In this document: piece by piece, positions 5,512 to 11,833 of the stretch
Layout of the letters: each line of letters opens with the position of its first letter
Position numbering within the stretch: the first letter of the stretch is position 1
Origin: JAZDPK01 sp043797615
Lineage (GTDB): Bacteria; Patescibacteriota; Patescibacteriia; UBA11705; JABHMO01
Length of the DNA stretch: 16,421 nucleotides
Reading direction: 5' to 3'
Assembly (NCBI GenBank): GCA_043797615.1
Contig: JAZDPK010000027.1
Coordinates: 1-16,421, forward strand
Position numbers and translations under genes: made by a program
The notes under the pieces: generated by a model
Told to the model about the DNA's origin: nothing
Database searches by the model: none
The model's input: the letters and a program-made list of their open reading frames with translations, nothing else

Positions 5512-6843
5512 TTATAAATTATTCACGATTTTTTTGAATTGTTCGCCGCGGTCGAATTCGTTCGCGAACATGCCGAAGCTGGCGCAACCCGGCGAGAGCA
5601 GCACGGTGTCGCCCGGCAGACTGAGCCTGTACGCGCGTTCGATTGCTTCCTGGAAATTGCCGAACCGGCCGACGAGCAGCTTGCCGCCGCCGGAATTTCT
5701 GATTTTTTCTTCAAGCTCGTCGGTCGCCGTGCCTTCGAGCAGGACAACGGCCTTGGCTTTTTCCGCGATCGCCTTGGCAAAGCCGCCGAGGTCCAGGTTT
5801 TTCGTCGCGCCGCCGGCACTGATGATGACCGGTCCTTCGATCGAATCGAGCGCCTTTTCGCCGGCAACGGGCGTGGTGCTGGTCGTGTCGTTGACAAAGG
5901 CCACGCTGTTTATTTTCTTGACAAATTCCAGCCGATGTTCGAGGCCGGCGAATTCGCTTATCGTTTTCCTTATCGCGTCTTCCGGCACTTTGAATATCCG
6001 GCCGACGGCCTTGGCAGCGGCGGCGTTTTCGCGGTTATGTTCGCCTTTTAATTTCAAATGCCAGTTTTCGGGAATGTCGTTTTTGGAAAACAAGACGACG
6101 CGCGAGCGGATTTTCCGCGCCATTTTTTTGGTCGCGGAATTTTCGGCGTTGAGCACGCACCAGTCCGACTTTTTTTGAAATTGAAATATATATTTTTTGT
6201 CCGCGATATATTCCTCCAGGTCGGCGTACGAATTCAAGTGGTCGGGAAAAACGTTCGTAAAGACGGCGACGCGCGGGCTGATTTTGTCGGCGGCGAATCC
6301 TTGCAGCTGCCAGCTGGAGAGCTCGAGCACGACAATGTCTTCTTTCCTTACTTTTCCGATGAGGGGCAGCGTGGCCTCGCCCTGCAGATTGCCGGAAACG
6401 TAGATTTTTCTTTTGGCCGTTTCCCGGTTTTTCAGAATTTTGCCGATGAGCACGGTGGTCGTGCTTTTGCCGCGGGTGCCGGTGACGCCGACGATCGGGC
6501 AGGGGCAGTATCTGGCGAACAGCGATTCATCCATTTCCACCGGGATTTTTTTGTCCGCCGCCAATTTTAAAAACGGAGAAGACCTGGGCACGCCGGCATT
6601 GCGGATGATCAGGTCGGCGTTTAAAATATCTTCGTTTTTATGCCCGCCGAGCGAATATTTGATCGGATATTTTTTCAGGCGCGCAATCGCATCCTGCAAT
6701 TGCACTTCGTTTTTCATGTCCGTGACCGTGACTTCCGCGCCGGCTTCGGCAAAAAAAATCGCGTCTTTTATGCCGCGTCCGAGCAATCCCAGCCCGAGAA
6801 TTAAAATTTTCTTATTTTTAAAATCGGGGAATGGTTTGTTCAT
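5512..6843 (-). CDS. murD: UDP-N-acetylmuramoyl-L-alanine--D-glutamate ligase MurD
   Basis: A cytoplasmic Mur ligase that adds D-Glu to UDP-MurNAc-L-Ala. With the start at 6843 (MNKPFPDFKNKK) it has 443 residues, normal for the family. The N-terminal Rossmann-like domain shows ILGLGLLGRG (15-24). The ATP loop is TGTRGKSTT (121-129), with Arg where Asn is common. Other family marks are LELSSWQL (173-180), FTNVFPDHLNSY (195-206), NDTTSTTP in the C-terminal domain, and LLSPGCASFGMF close to the end. A longer frame reaching 6903 would only add translated hairpin repeat (6859-6921), so I reject it. It lies between mraY and ftsW, the usual order of the division and cell wall cluster. Confidence 0.94.
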   Translation of the reverse strand: MNKPFPDFKNKKILILGLGLLGRGIKDAIFFAEAGAEVTVTDMKNEVQLQDAIARLKKYPIKYSLGGHKNEDILNADLIIRNAGVPRSSPFLKLAADKKIPVEMDESLFARYCPCPIVGVTGTRGKSTTTVLIGKILKNRETAKRKIYVSGNLQGEATLPLIGKVRKEDIVVLELSSWQLQGFAADKISPRVAVFTNVFPDHLNSYADLEEYIADKKYIFQFQKKSDWCVLNAENSATKKMARKIRSRVVLFSKNDIPENWHLKLKGEHNRENAAAAKAVGRIFKVPEDAIRKTISEFAGLEHRLEFVKKINSVAFVNDTTSTTPVAGEKALDSIEGPVIISAGGATKNLDLGGFAKAIAEKAKAVVLLEGTATDELEEKIRNSGGGKLLVGRFGNFQEAIERAYRLSLPGDTVLLSPGCASFGMFANEFDRGEQFKKIVNNL

Positions 6844-6858
6844 AAAATGGGACGATGA

Positions 6859-6921
6859 GATAAACGGGATAAACGAGATTGACTTGATATATTGTCTCGA
6901 CAATCACGTTTATCCCGTTTT
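6859..6921. repeat. Dispersed hairpin repeat, copy 1 of 3
   Basis: Left arm 6859-6881 (GATAAACGGGATAAACGAGA then TTG) and right arm 6901-6920 (CAATCACGTTTATCCCGTTT) pair over about 20 bases with one mismatch. The loop contains the near-palindrome ATTGTCTCGACAAT (6891-6904). Related copies are at 8496-8561 and 14928-14993. It fills the space between the mraY stop and the murD start. Confidence 0.8.
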
Positions 6922-6928
6922 TTCGTTC

Positions 6929-7978
6929 TTAATAAAGCCATTTGTCCATCAGAAAAATGATCATGCCGACAGTGGTCATTATTCCCGATATCAGCCAGAA
7001 GCGCATGACGATTTTCGGCTCTGGCCAGCCTTTGGCTTGGAAATGATGGTGGATTGGCGCGGACAGAAATACTTTTTTCTTGCGAAATTTTTTCGACAGC
7101 ACTTGGATGATCACGGAAAGCGCTTCGACCAGCAGAATAAATCCGATGATCGGCAGCAGAATGGCGGTGTCGGTCAACATGGCGATCACGCCCACAGTCA
7201 CGCCCAGGCTCATCGCCCCGGTGTCGCCCATGAAAAACCGCGCCGGATTGATGTTGAACCAGAGGAAAGCGACTAAGGCGCCGATGACCGCGCCGCAAAA
7301 AGCGGTCAATTCAAATCTTCCCTGAGCGAAAGAAATCGCGCCCAGCGCGGCGAAGATGGTGACAAGCACCCCGCCGGCCAATCCGTCCAAGCCGTCGGTT
7401 TCATTTACGGAAAAAGTGGTGGCGGTCACGATGAAGATGAAAAGCGGAACGTACCACCAGCCGATGATGAAATCGCCGAGAAAAGGGATGTGGAAAACGT
7501 CGCGGTCGAGCTTGAAATAAAACCAGAGCGCGCCGACCAGAGCGATGGCCAGAAATATTCCCAGCCGCAGGAGCGCGTCCAGGCCGCCGCCTTTCGGCCC
7601 GATTTTTTTCACGCCGAGATAATCGTCGGCCAGCCCGATGAGCGCAGTCATGACCAGAGCGCCGAGCGGCAAAAGCGTTTGCTCCCTGGTTAAGAAGTTC
7701 AAGCCGCCTAGGAAACTGCCCGGAAAAAATTTGGCGATTGCGGAAAAGGCGAGCGCGAGCAAAAACACGGTCGCCCAAATCAGGACGCCGCCCATGGTCG
7801 GGGTGCCGGCTTTGTCCTTGTGCATGGCGGCGAAGATCGGCGCCGAATTCCCGTCCCTTATCTGCTTGCCGAGCTTGTATTTGTAGAGGAAATGGGTGAG
7901 GATCGGCGTGGCGAAAAGCGCGATAAAAAAAGAGATGACCGTGATCAGTCCGATTTTTACGACGGCGAAAGTGGCCAT
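6929..7978 (-). CDS. mraY: Phospho-N-acetylmuramoyl-pentapeptide transferase MraY
   Basis: An integral membrane enzyme that joins UDP-MurNAc-pentapeptide to undecaprenyl phosphate, forming lipid I. The start at 7978 gives 349 residues beginning MATFAVVKIGLITVISFF, directly at the first membrane segment. Catalytic and Mg-binding motifs are Asp118-Asp119 in GLADDYLGVKK, NETDGLDGLAGG (192-203), Asp252 in FFMGDTGAMSLG, and the HHH loop in APIHHHFQAKGWPE (308-321). About ten transmembrane segments are visible. The same frame extends upstream to 8509 but runs across the preceding gene on another frame, so it is not used. The start lacks a Shine-Dalgarno and lies 11 bases after the upstream membrane protein, so it is operonic. 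Confidence 0.95.
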   Translation of the reverse strand: MATFAVVKIGLITVISFFIALFATPILTHFLYKYKLGKQIRDGNSAPIFAAMHKDKAGTPTMGGVLIWATVFLLALAFSAIAKFFPGSFLGGLNFLTREQTLLPLGALVMTALIGLADDYLGVKKIGPKGGGLDALLRLGIFLAIALVGALWFYFKLDRDVFHIPFLGDFIIGWWYVPLFIFIVTATTFSVNETDGLDGLAGGVLVTIFAALGAISFAQGRFELTAFCGAVIGALVAFLWFNINPARFFMGDTGAMSLGVTVGVIAMLTDTAILLPIIGFILLVEALSVIIQVLSKKFRKKKVFLSAPIHHHFQAKGWPEPKIVMRFWLISGIMTTVGMIIFLMDKWLY

Positions 7979-7989
7979 AGTGGCGTTGA

Positions 7990-8391
7990 TTAGATATTTA
8001 TTAGAACGACGAAAATCGTGGAAACGAAAATGAGGATTTCGGCGAAAGCGACCGCGAGGCAGAGAATGAAGCTGGCGATTTTCTTTTTGTTGTAGAGAGA
8101 GAAGGCCAAAATCGCGTTGGCGATCAGGAAGCCCAGGCCGGCGCCGGGCATGATGAAGGAAAGCCGCCAGTCGCCGAACGAATCGACGCCGAGATAGATG
8201 TTGTAATGCAGCGGAATGTACGCCTGCTCCGTCGGCAGGGTGCCGGCCGCCGGAAGCAATTTGAAATACAAAAGGAGCCAGGTCAGCAGATTGAAAGCCG
8301 CGGCAACAATGAGGGAAATGACGATCAGCTTGCTTTTGCGCGCCGGAGTGGACTTCAAATTGTTGAGGAATTGATAAAAATGGATGAGCAT
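7990..8391 (-). CDS. Hypothetical membrane protein upstream of mraY
   Basis: Not recognised. About 133 residues starting MLIHFYQFLNNLK, with a basic region and then four likely membrane segments: around LIVISLIVAAAFNLLTWLLLY, LSFIMPGAGLGFLIANAIL, IASFILCLAVAFAEI and LIFVSTIFVVLI (the last two may be one hairpin). A central extracytoplasmic loop reads YIPLHYNIYLGVDSFGDW. Two in-frame ATGs further upstream (8409, 8406) lie inside the predicted -10 box, so the ATG at 8391 is preferred. The mRNA would then have a leader of under ten bases. It heads the operon with mraY, murD and ftsW, so a role in envelope biogenesis is possible but unproven. Confidence 0.75.
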   Translation of the reverse strand: MLIHFYQFLNNLKSTPARKSKLIVISLIVAAAFNLLTWLLLYFKLLPAAGTLPTEQAYIPLHYNIYLGVDSFGDWRLSFIMPGAGLGFLIANAILAFSLYNKKKIASFILCLAVAFAEILIFVSTIFVVLINI

Positions 8392-8404
8392 ATTTGATGC
8401 CAAC

Positions 8405-8432
8405 ATCATAGCACATTATTTTAAAATGATAA
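8405..8432 (-). promoter_or_regulatory. Promoter of the mraY-murD-ftsW operon
   Basis: On the minus strand, TTATCA (8432-8427), 16 bases, then TATGAT (8410-8405) preceded by TGC, an extended -10. The predicted start near 8398 leaves only about seven bases before the ATG at 8391. Confidence 0.6.
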
Positions 8433-8435
8433 AGG

Positions 8436-8464
8436 TTGAATAATGCGCGATATTGTGATATAAT
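8436..8464 (+). promoter_or_regulatory. Promoter of miaB-miaA
   Basis: TTGAAT (8436-8441), 17 bases, TATAAT (8459-8464), with TGA before the -10 box. The predicted start is near 8471, so the leader of about 120 bases carries hairpin repeat copy 2. It lies almost back to back with the divergent mraY-operon promoter. Confidence 0.75.
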
Positions 8465-8495
8465 TTCGTAACAAGAAACAGATAAATACTGACGG

Positions 8496-8561
8496 GATAA
8501 ACGGGACAAATGCGATTTACTTGATTATATTGTCTAGACAATCTCGTTTATCACGTTTATC
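8496..8561. repeat. Dispersed hairpin repeat, copy 2 of 3
   Basis: Arms 8496-8517 and 8540-8561 pair over 22 bases with four mismatched or wobble positions. The perfect palindrome ATTGTCTAGACAAT lies at 8529-8542. It would form a hairpin in the miaB leader, ending 29 bases before the ATG. Confidence 0.8.
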
Positions 8562-8590
8562 TCTTCTCCACCAATCATAACGGATTTTTT

Positions 8591-9934
8591 ATGCCTTCAT
8601 ATTTTATAATCACTTTCGGCTGTCAGATGAACAAGTCGGATTCCGAGCGGATCGCGGCGGTTTTCGAATCGCTGGGATTTGCCCAGGCAAGGACAGCGGA
8701 AAGCGCCGATTTCGTCGTTGTCAACGCCTGCGCAGTGCGCCAGACGGCGGTCGATCGGGCGTGGGGCTTGGTGAGAAATAAGAAAACAAGAAAACAAAAA
8801 AACAAAAAATTAAAAAAACAAAAAATCAAAAATCAAAAATTTATTTTGACGGGATGTATTCTTGATAAAGACAAGGTGAAATTCGAAAAAAAATTTGATT
8901 TTATTTTCAATATTAAGGAGCTTGGGAAATTGGCTGGTTTTTTGCGTGGAAACGCTGAATCGGAATTTGCTGATTATTTCGCGATAAAACCGAAAATAAC
9001 GAACAAATTCCAAGCTTTTGTGCCGATTATGACCGGCTGCGACAATTATTGCTCGTATTGCGTGGTACCTTATGTTCGAGGCAGGGAAGCGAGCCGTCCG
9101 GTAAAAGATGTGTTAAATGAAATAAAGAGGTTGGTTAAAGCCGGCGGCAAGGAAATCCTGATTCTCGGACAGAACGTCAATTCATACAATCCGAATGATG
9201 AACACATCCCTCGACGCAGCTCGGGACGGGTTTTTTGTTCAGATAATCCGTTTAAAAATAAATTCGCGAAACTATTGTGGGAAGCGAATCAAATTGACGG
9301 AATAAACCGTATTATTTTTGCGGCGTCGCATCCGAAAGACATGAATCATGACATAATCAGCGCCTTGGCTTTGCCGAAGATGATGAATTATCTGCATCTG
9401 GCTTTGCAGTCGGGCGATGATGAAGTGTTGGCGAAAATGAATCGCCAGTATACGACTGATGATTATTACGCGATAATAAAGAAGGTTAGGAAAATCAAGC
9501 CGGAAATAGCCATCGGCACGGATCTGATCGTCGGTTTTCCCGGCGAAACGAAAAGGCAATTTGAAAACACGCTGAAATTTTACGATAAAATAAAATTCGA
9601 CATTGCTTTCATTTCAAAATATTCGCCAAGAGCCGGCACGGCCAGCGCTAAAATGGAAGACGAAGTTCCGCAAGCGGAAAAGCAAAGGCGGTGGCGCGAA
9701 GTTCAAAATTTGATGGAGAAAATGGTCCTTAAATTAAATCGCAAATACGTCGGCAAAACAATGGAAGTCCTTATCGATGGAATTTTTAAAGAAAAAGACG
9801 GACGAATTTATTCGGAGGGAAACAGCAGAGAAATGAAGCGGGTAAGGATATATTCGAAATTGAAAGCGGGGGATATTGTCAACGTTGAAATAATCGAGGC
9901 AAAGGAATGGATTTTAATCGGAAAAATCGTCTAG
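8591..9934 (+). CDS. miaB: tRNA-2-methylthio-N6-dimethylallyladenosine synthase MiaB
   Basis: A radical SAM methylthiotransferase of 447 residues that adds a methylthio group to i6A37 of tRNA. The N-terminal UPF0004 domain carries cluster ligands Cys11 (TFGCQMNKSDSE), Cys47 (VNACAVR) and Cys89 (LTGCI). The radical SAM CX3CX2C motif is Cys150, Cys154 and Cys157 (TGCDNYCSYCVVPYVRGRE). LGQNVNSYN, HLALQSGDDEVL and DLIVGFPGET follow, and a C-terminal TRAM domain covers about the last 65 residues. Two oddities: an A-rich stretch (8778-8840) encodes a Lys-rich run at 64-83, and about 24 extra residues after NSYN come from an in-frame palindrome (9199-9241). The neighbour miaA makes its substrate, which favours MiaB over RimO or MtaB. 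Confidence 0.93.
   Translation: MPSYFIITFGCQMNKSDSERIAAVFESLGFAQARTAESADFVVVNACAVRQTAVDRAWGLVRNKKTRKQKNKKLKKQKIKNQKFILTGCILDKDKVKFEKKFDFIFNIKELGKLAGFLRGNAESEFADYFAIKPKITNKFQAFVPIMTGCDNYCSYCVVPYVRGREASRPVKDVLNEIKRLVKAGGKEILILGQNVNSYNPNDEHIPRRSSGRVFCSDNPFKNKFAKLLWEANQIDGINRIIFAASHPKDMNHDIISALALPKMMNYLHLALQSGDDEVLAKMNRQYTTDDYYAIIKKVRKIKPEIAIGTDLIVGFPGETKRQFENTLKFYDKIKFDIAFISKYSPRAGTASAKMEDEVPQAEKQRRWREVQNLMEKMVLKLNRKYVGKTMEVLIDGIFKEKDGRIYSEGNSREMKRVRIYSKLKAGDIVNVEIIEAKEWILIGKIV
9199..9241. repeat. Palindromic element inserted in frame within miaB
   Basis: TGAACA (9199-9204) and TGTTCA (9236-9241) bound an imperfect palindrome with TCCCTCGA and TCGGGA. Translated in frame, it gives about HIPRRSSGRVFC between NSYNPNDE and SDNPF. 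This linker is shorter in typical MiaB. It resembles, in principle, the Rickettsia palindromic elements that insert into genes in frame. Confidence 0.5.
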
Positions 9935-9945
9935 ATATTATCAAT

Positions 9946-10851
9946 ATGATTAAACGCAAAATCATAATTATCTCCGGCCCGACCGGCAGCGGCAAGTCGG
10001 ACCTGGCGCTGAAGCTGGCCAAGCGGTTCAACGGCTTTTTGATCAGCGCTGATTCGCGGCAAGTTTACAAGGGTATGGACATCGGCACGAATAAAGACGA
10101 TGTCCAGCCGCGCTTGAACAAGTTTTTTGTTCAAGGCGTTGAGGAATGTCTTATTGATATTGTAAGCCCGGACGAACCGTTCACTTTGTCCGATTGGACA
10201 GCCGCGGCTAAAAAAGCGATTGAAGACAGGCCTGACAAATTGCCGATCATTGTCGGCGGCACTGGATTGTACGTTTCCGCTTTGATTAACAATTATAAAC
10301 TGCCGGCGTTCGACCGGCAGTTGCGATCGGAATTGGAAGAACAACTGGCAAAAAAAGGAATTGAATATTTATTGAAAAGGCTTAAGAAAATCGAACCGGC
10401 CGTTGAAAAAAAGATTGACGTTCACAATCCGCGCCGCGTACTGCGCGCGTTGGAAATATGTCTGCAGACAAACAAGCCGCTGGCGAAAATAAAAGGCGCG
10501 TCTGAATTCGATTTTTTGCCGCTGGGCATCGCGGTTGAAAAAGAAAAATTGCATTCCTTGCTGGATAAAAGAACGGAAAATCAATTCAAGAGCGGCTGGA
10601 TAGAAGAGACGAAGAATTTAATTGCCAAAGGATATTTGGCCAAGCTCGCGTCGATGAGCGGCATCGGCTATCAAAGCGTTTGCCGATATTTGAGAAATGA
10701 AATTTCTCTTGAACAGGCGATCGAGCTGATCAAGCGCGACAACCGGCGCTATGCCAAGCGGCAGATGACTTGGCTGAAAAAGGAAAAGAGTATCGTTTGG
10801 ATAAAAAACTTCGACGAAGCGGCCGCCTTGGTTAAAAATTTTTTAGAATGA
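9946..10851 (+). CDS. miaA: tRNA dimethylallyltransferase MiaA
   Basis: Transfers a dimethylallyl group from DMAPP to N6 of A37 in tRNAs that read UNN codons. The start at 9946 (MIKRKIIIIS) gives 301 residues; a frame opening at 9907 would overlap miaB and add nothing conserved. Motifs: P-loop GPTGSGKS (11-18), SADSRQVYKGMDIGTNK (34-50), IVGGTGLYVSAL, NPRRVLRALEI, and RRYAKRQMTWLKKE near the C terminus, all typical of MiaA. It starts 11 bases after the miaB stop, so both enzymes are made from one mRNA and act in sequence (MiaA first). The TGA stop overlaps the A-run of a bidirectional terminator that also ends the opposing small RNA. Confidence 0.95.
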   Translation: MIKRKIIIISGPTGSGKSDLALKLAKRFNGFLISADSRQVYKGMDIGTNKDDVQPRLNKFFVQGVEECLIDIVSPDEPFTLSDWTAAAKKAIEDRPDKLPIIVGGTGLYVSALINNYKLPAFDRQLRSELEEQLAKKGIEYLLKRLKKIEPAVEKKIDVHNPRRVLRALEICLQTNKPLAKIKGASEFDFLPLGIAVEKEKLHSLLDKRTENQFKSGWIEETKNLIAKGYLAKLASMSGIGYQSVCRYLRNEISLEQAIELIKRDNRRYAKRQMTWLKKEKSIVWIKNFDEAAALVKNFLE

Positions 10852-10884
10852 AAAAAGCCGTACGATTTTGATCATATGGCTTTT
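10851..10884. terminator. Bidirectional terminator between miaA (+) and sRNA1 (-)
   Basis: AGCC-G-TACGAT, TTTG loop, ATCATA-T-GGCT forms the stem. Towards the minus strand it is followed by six T (10856-10851 complement), a strong signal. Towards the plus strand only four T follow (10881-10884), so termination of miaA may be weaker. Confidence 0.75.
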
Positions 10885-11171
10885 GCGTCTCTTCGGAGGA
10901 GAGAAATATAAGGGTAGCTTTTCAGTTTCCCGCGTCGCGAGAAAACCGGGTACCTCGTCCAAGTCAGCTTTGGCCACCCGTGGCATCTTTCTTGACCCGC
11001 AACGACTTTAGCGAGGAGCTACCGTTTCCCATAGCAACTTTGCCATTTAAATCCTTTGGAGATCAAACAAAGGACTTCAATCGGGTACCTCTTTCCGGTC
11101 AGCTTGGAGGAAGCCGACCTGGACGAGGAGTTGCCGTAAACCCTTGAACCCCAAACCACGAAACGGAGGTG
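10851..11171 (-). ncRNA. Predicted structured small RNA 1 (two tandem domains)
   Basis: No convincing protein frame is present. The predicted transcript of about 320 bases starts with ACCTCCG (11170-11164) and ends in the terminator at 10851. It has two copies of the domain shared with sRNA2 and sRNA3. Domain a: GGCAAC (11135-11130) with GTTGC(T) (11038-11033); CCTC (11127-11124 region) with GAGG (11091-11088); a GGTCGGC/GCTGACC hairpin whose loop is TTCCTCCAA. Domain b: GGTAGC (11023-11018) with GCTACC (10918-10913); CCTCG (11016-11012) with CGAGG (10957-10953). GGTACCCG follows the second helix in both. Just before the terminator, CTCT-CCTCCGA-AGAG puts another CCTCC in a loop. Family not recognised. 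Confidence 0.65.
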
Positions 11172-11176
11172 TTTAC

Positions 11177-11205
11177 AATATATCAATCATTCATTCGTTT
11201 GTCAA
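11177..11205 (-). promoter_or_regulatory. Promoter of small RNA 1
   Basis: On the minus strand, TTGACA (11205-11200), 17-base spacer, TATATT (11182-11177). A start 6-8 bases on falls at 11171-11169, inside ACCTCCG. Confidence 0.7.
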
Positions 11206-11235
11206 TAAAAATTATAAATGAATTCAATTTTAGAT

Positions 11236-11268
11236 AAAAAAGCCTTATGAGATGTCCCATAAGGCTTT
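11236..11268 (-). terminator. Terminator of small RNA 2
   Basis: AAGCCTTATG and CATAAGGCTT pair perfectly over ten bases (11240-11249 with 11258-11267), followed on the minus strand by a run of T (11241-11236). Confidence 0.88.
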
Positions 11269-11430
11269 GGCAACATTTCAGCCGTCTTTTTCTTCCAAGG
11301 GTATTCCACTATCCATTGAAAGAGAAACCTAATGATTATGGCCGGGGACCTCGGTGAAGGCCAGCGCCTTGTTTATGCCGACCTAAACGAGGAGTTGCCA
11401 GACCCCATACCCAAACAGAAAGGAGATGGT
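11236..11430 (-). ncRNA. Predicted structured small RNA 2
   Basis: About 195 bases on the minus strand from a predicted 5' end reading ACCATCTCCT to the terminator at 11236. The domain helices are GGCAAC (11399-11394) with GTTGCC (11274-11269), CCTCG (11392-11388) with CGAGG (11353-11349), and GGTCGGC with GCTGGCC through wobble pairs. The single-strand marks are TATGGGG before the first helix, GGTCCCCGG after the second, and CGGCTGAAAT before the closing strand. A 66-codon plus-strand frame (11332-11532) crosses the promoter and lacks a ribosome site, so I treat the block as non-coding. Confidence 0.7.
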
Positions 11431-11436
11431 GAAGAC

Positions 11437-11464
11437 ATTGTAGCAGATTATATTTTCTTGTCAA
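11437..11464 (-). promoter_or_regulatory. Promoter of small RNA 2
   Basis: On the minus strand, TTGACA (11464-11459), 16 bases, TACAAT (11442-11437), the same boxes and spacing as the isc promoter. Directly upstream is a perfect 9-bp palindrome, CTTGTTTTT/AAAAACAAG (11466-11474 with 11478-11486), a possible operator. Confidence 0.78.
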
Positions 11465-11505
11465 CCTTGTTTTTTATAAAAACAAGAGTCAATTTAAGTT
11501 TTAAT

Positions 11506-11535
11506 AAAAAAGCCTTACGGAGGAGTCCGTAAGGC
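11506..11535 (-). terminator. Terminator of small RNA 3
   Basis: GCCTTACGGA and TCCGTAAGGC pair perfectly (11512-11521 with 11526-11535) and are followed on the minus strand by six T (11511-11506). The loop and its edge read CTCCTCC on the minus strand. Confidence 0.88.
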
Positions 11536-11715
11536 AGTGGTAACTTTTCAGCCGATTTCCGTTAAAAACGGATTTCAGCCGGGTACCGTTTACGGGCCGC
11601 AACGAAGGCAGCCCGCTCTGTCCGGGATTAAGTTGGACAGAACCCAGCCGCATGGATTAAGGCAGCCAGGTAGGAGTTACCGATTTCCCATAAGCACAAC
11701 CAGCAACGGAGGTGC
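11506..11715 (-). ncRNA. Predicted structured small RNA 3
   Basis: About 210 bases on the minus strand, with predicted 5' end GCACCTCCGTTG. The closing helix is GGTAAC (11681-11676) with GTTACC (11544-11539). The domain shares TATGGGAAA before the helix and CTCCT after it. Later it has GGTACCCGGCTGAA, a perfect TCCGTT/AACGGA hairpin and CGGCTGAAAAG before the closing strand. The second helix differs from the others (CTACC facing GGTA), and an extra GTCC-rich hairpin is inserted. No supported protein frame exists on either strand. Family not recognised. Confidence 0.68.
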
Positions 11716-11721
11716 GCATAA

Positions 11722-11750
11722 AACGTATCAAAGAAATAAAAAAATGTCAA
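11722..11750 (-). promoter_or_regulatory. Promoter of small RNA 3
   Basis: On the minus strand, TTGACA (11750-11745), 17 bases, TACGTT (11727-11722). The predicted start near 11715 places CACCTCC at the extreme 5' end. Confidence 0.65.
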
Positions 11751-11792
11751 TAGTAAAGAAAGTTATTTGAATTTTAGCTCTAAAAATGAATC

Positions 11793-11823
11793 AAAAACGC
11801 CTTGTTGATTCATGGCGTTTTTT
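11793..11823. terminator. Terminator of gatB, potentially bidirectional
   Basis: AAAAACGCC (11793-11801) pairs with GGCGTTTTT (11814-11822), giving a T-run on either strand. An alternative pairing, ATGAATC with GATTCAT (11786-11792 with 11807-11813), overlaps it. It lies ten bases after the gatB stop. Confidence 0.8.
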
Positions 11824-11833
11824 GAGTTTAAAA

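Noticed and set aside
5333..6178. Long plus-strand frames across ftsW-murD (also 12098-12631 and 15349-16062)
   Set aside because: They are antisense shadows of well-supported minus-strand genes and have low-complexity, non-family sequences.
6844..6903. N-terminal extension of MurD to 6903
   Set aside because: The extra 20 residues are translated hairpin repeat; MNKPFPDF at 6843 starts right before the conserved Rossmann segment.
7979..8509. Long MraY extension to 8509
   Set aside because: It overlaps the upstream membrane protein on another frame, and conserved MraY sequence begins at 7978.
9907..9945. MiaA start at 9907
   Set aside because: It overlaps the miaB end and adds non-conserved residues; the P-loop region fits the ATG at 9946.
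11332..11770. Two plus-strand frames of 66 and 77 codons (11332-11532, 11537-11770) as small genes
   Set aside because: They cross the minus-strand promoters and terminators, lack ribosome sites and have no protein-like composition; the RNA structure explains the sequence better.
10852..11833. tRNA, tmRNA, RNase P RNA, SRP RNA, T-box or CRISPR in the protein-free block
   Set aside because: No cloverleaf, tag frame, family signatures or regular repeat-spacer pattern; no downstream minus-strand gene for a T-box or riboswitch. GGTACC is only a chance likeness to T-box motifs.
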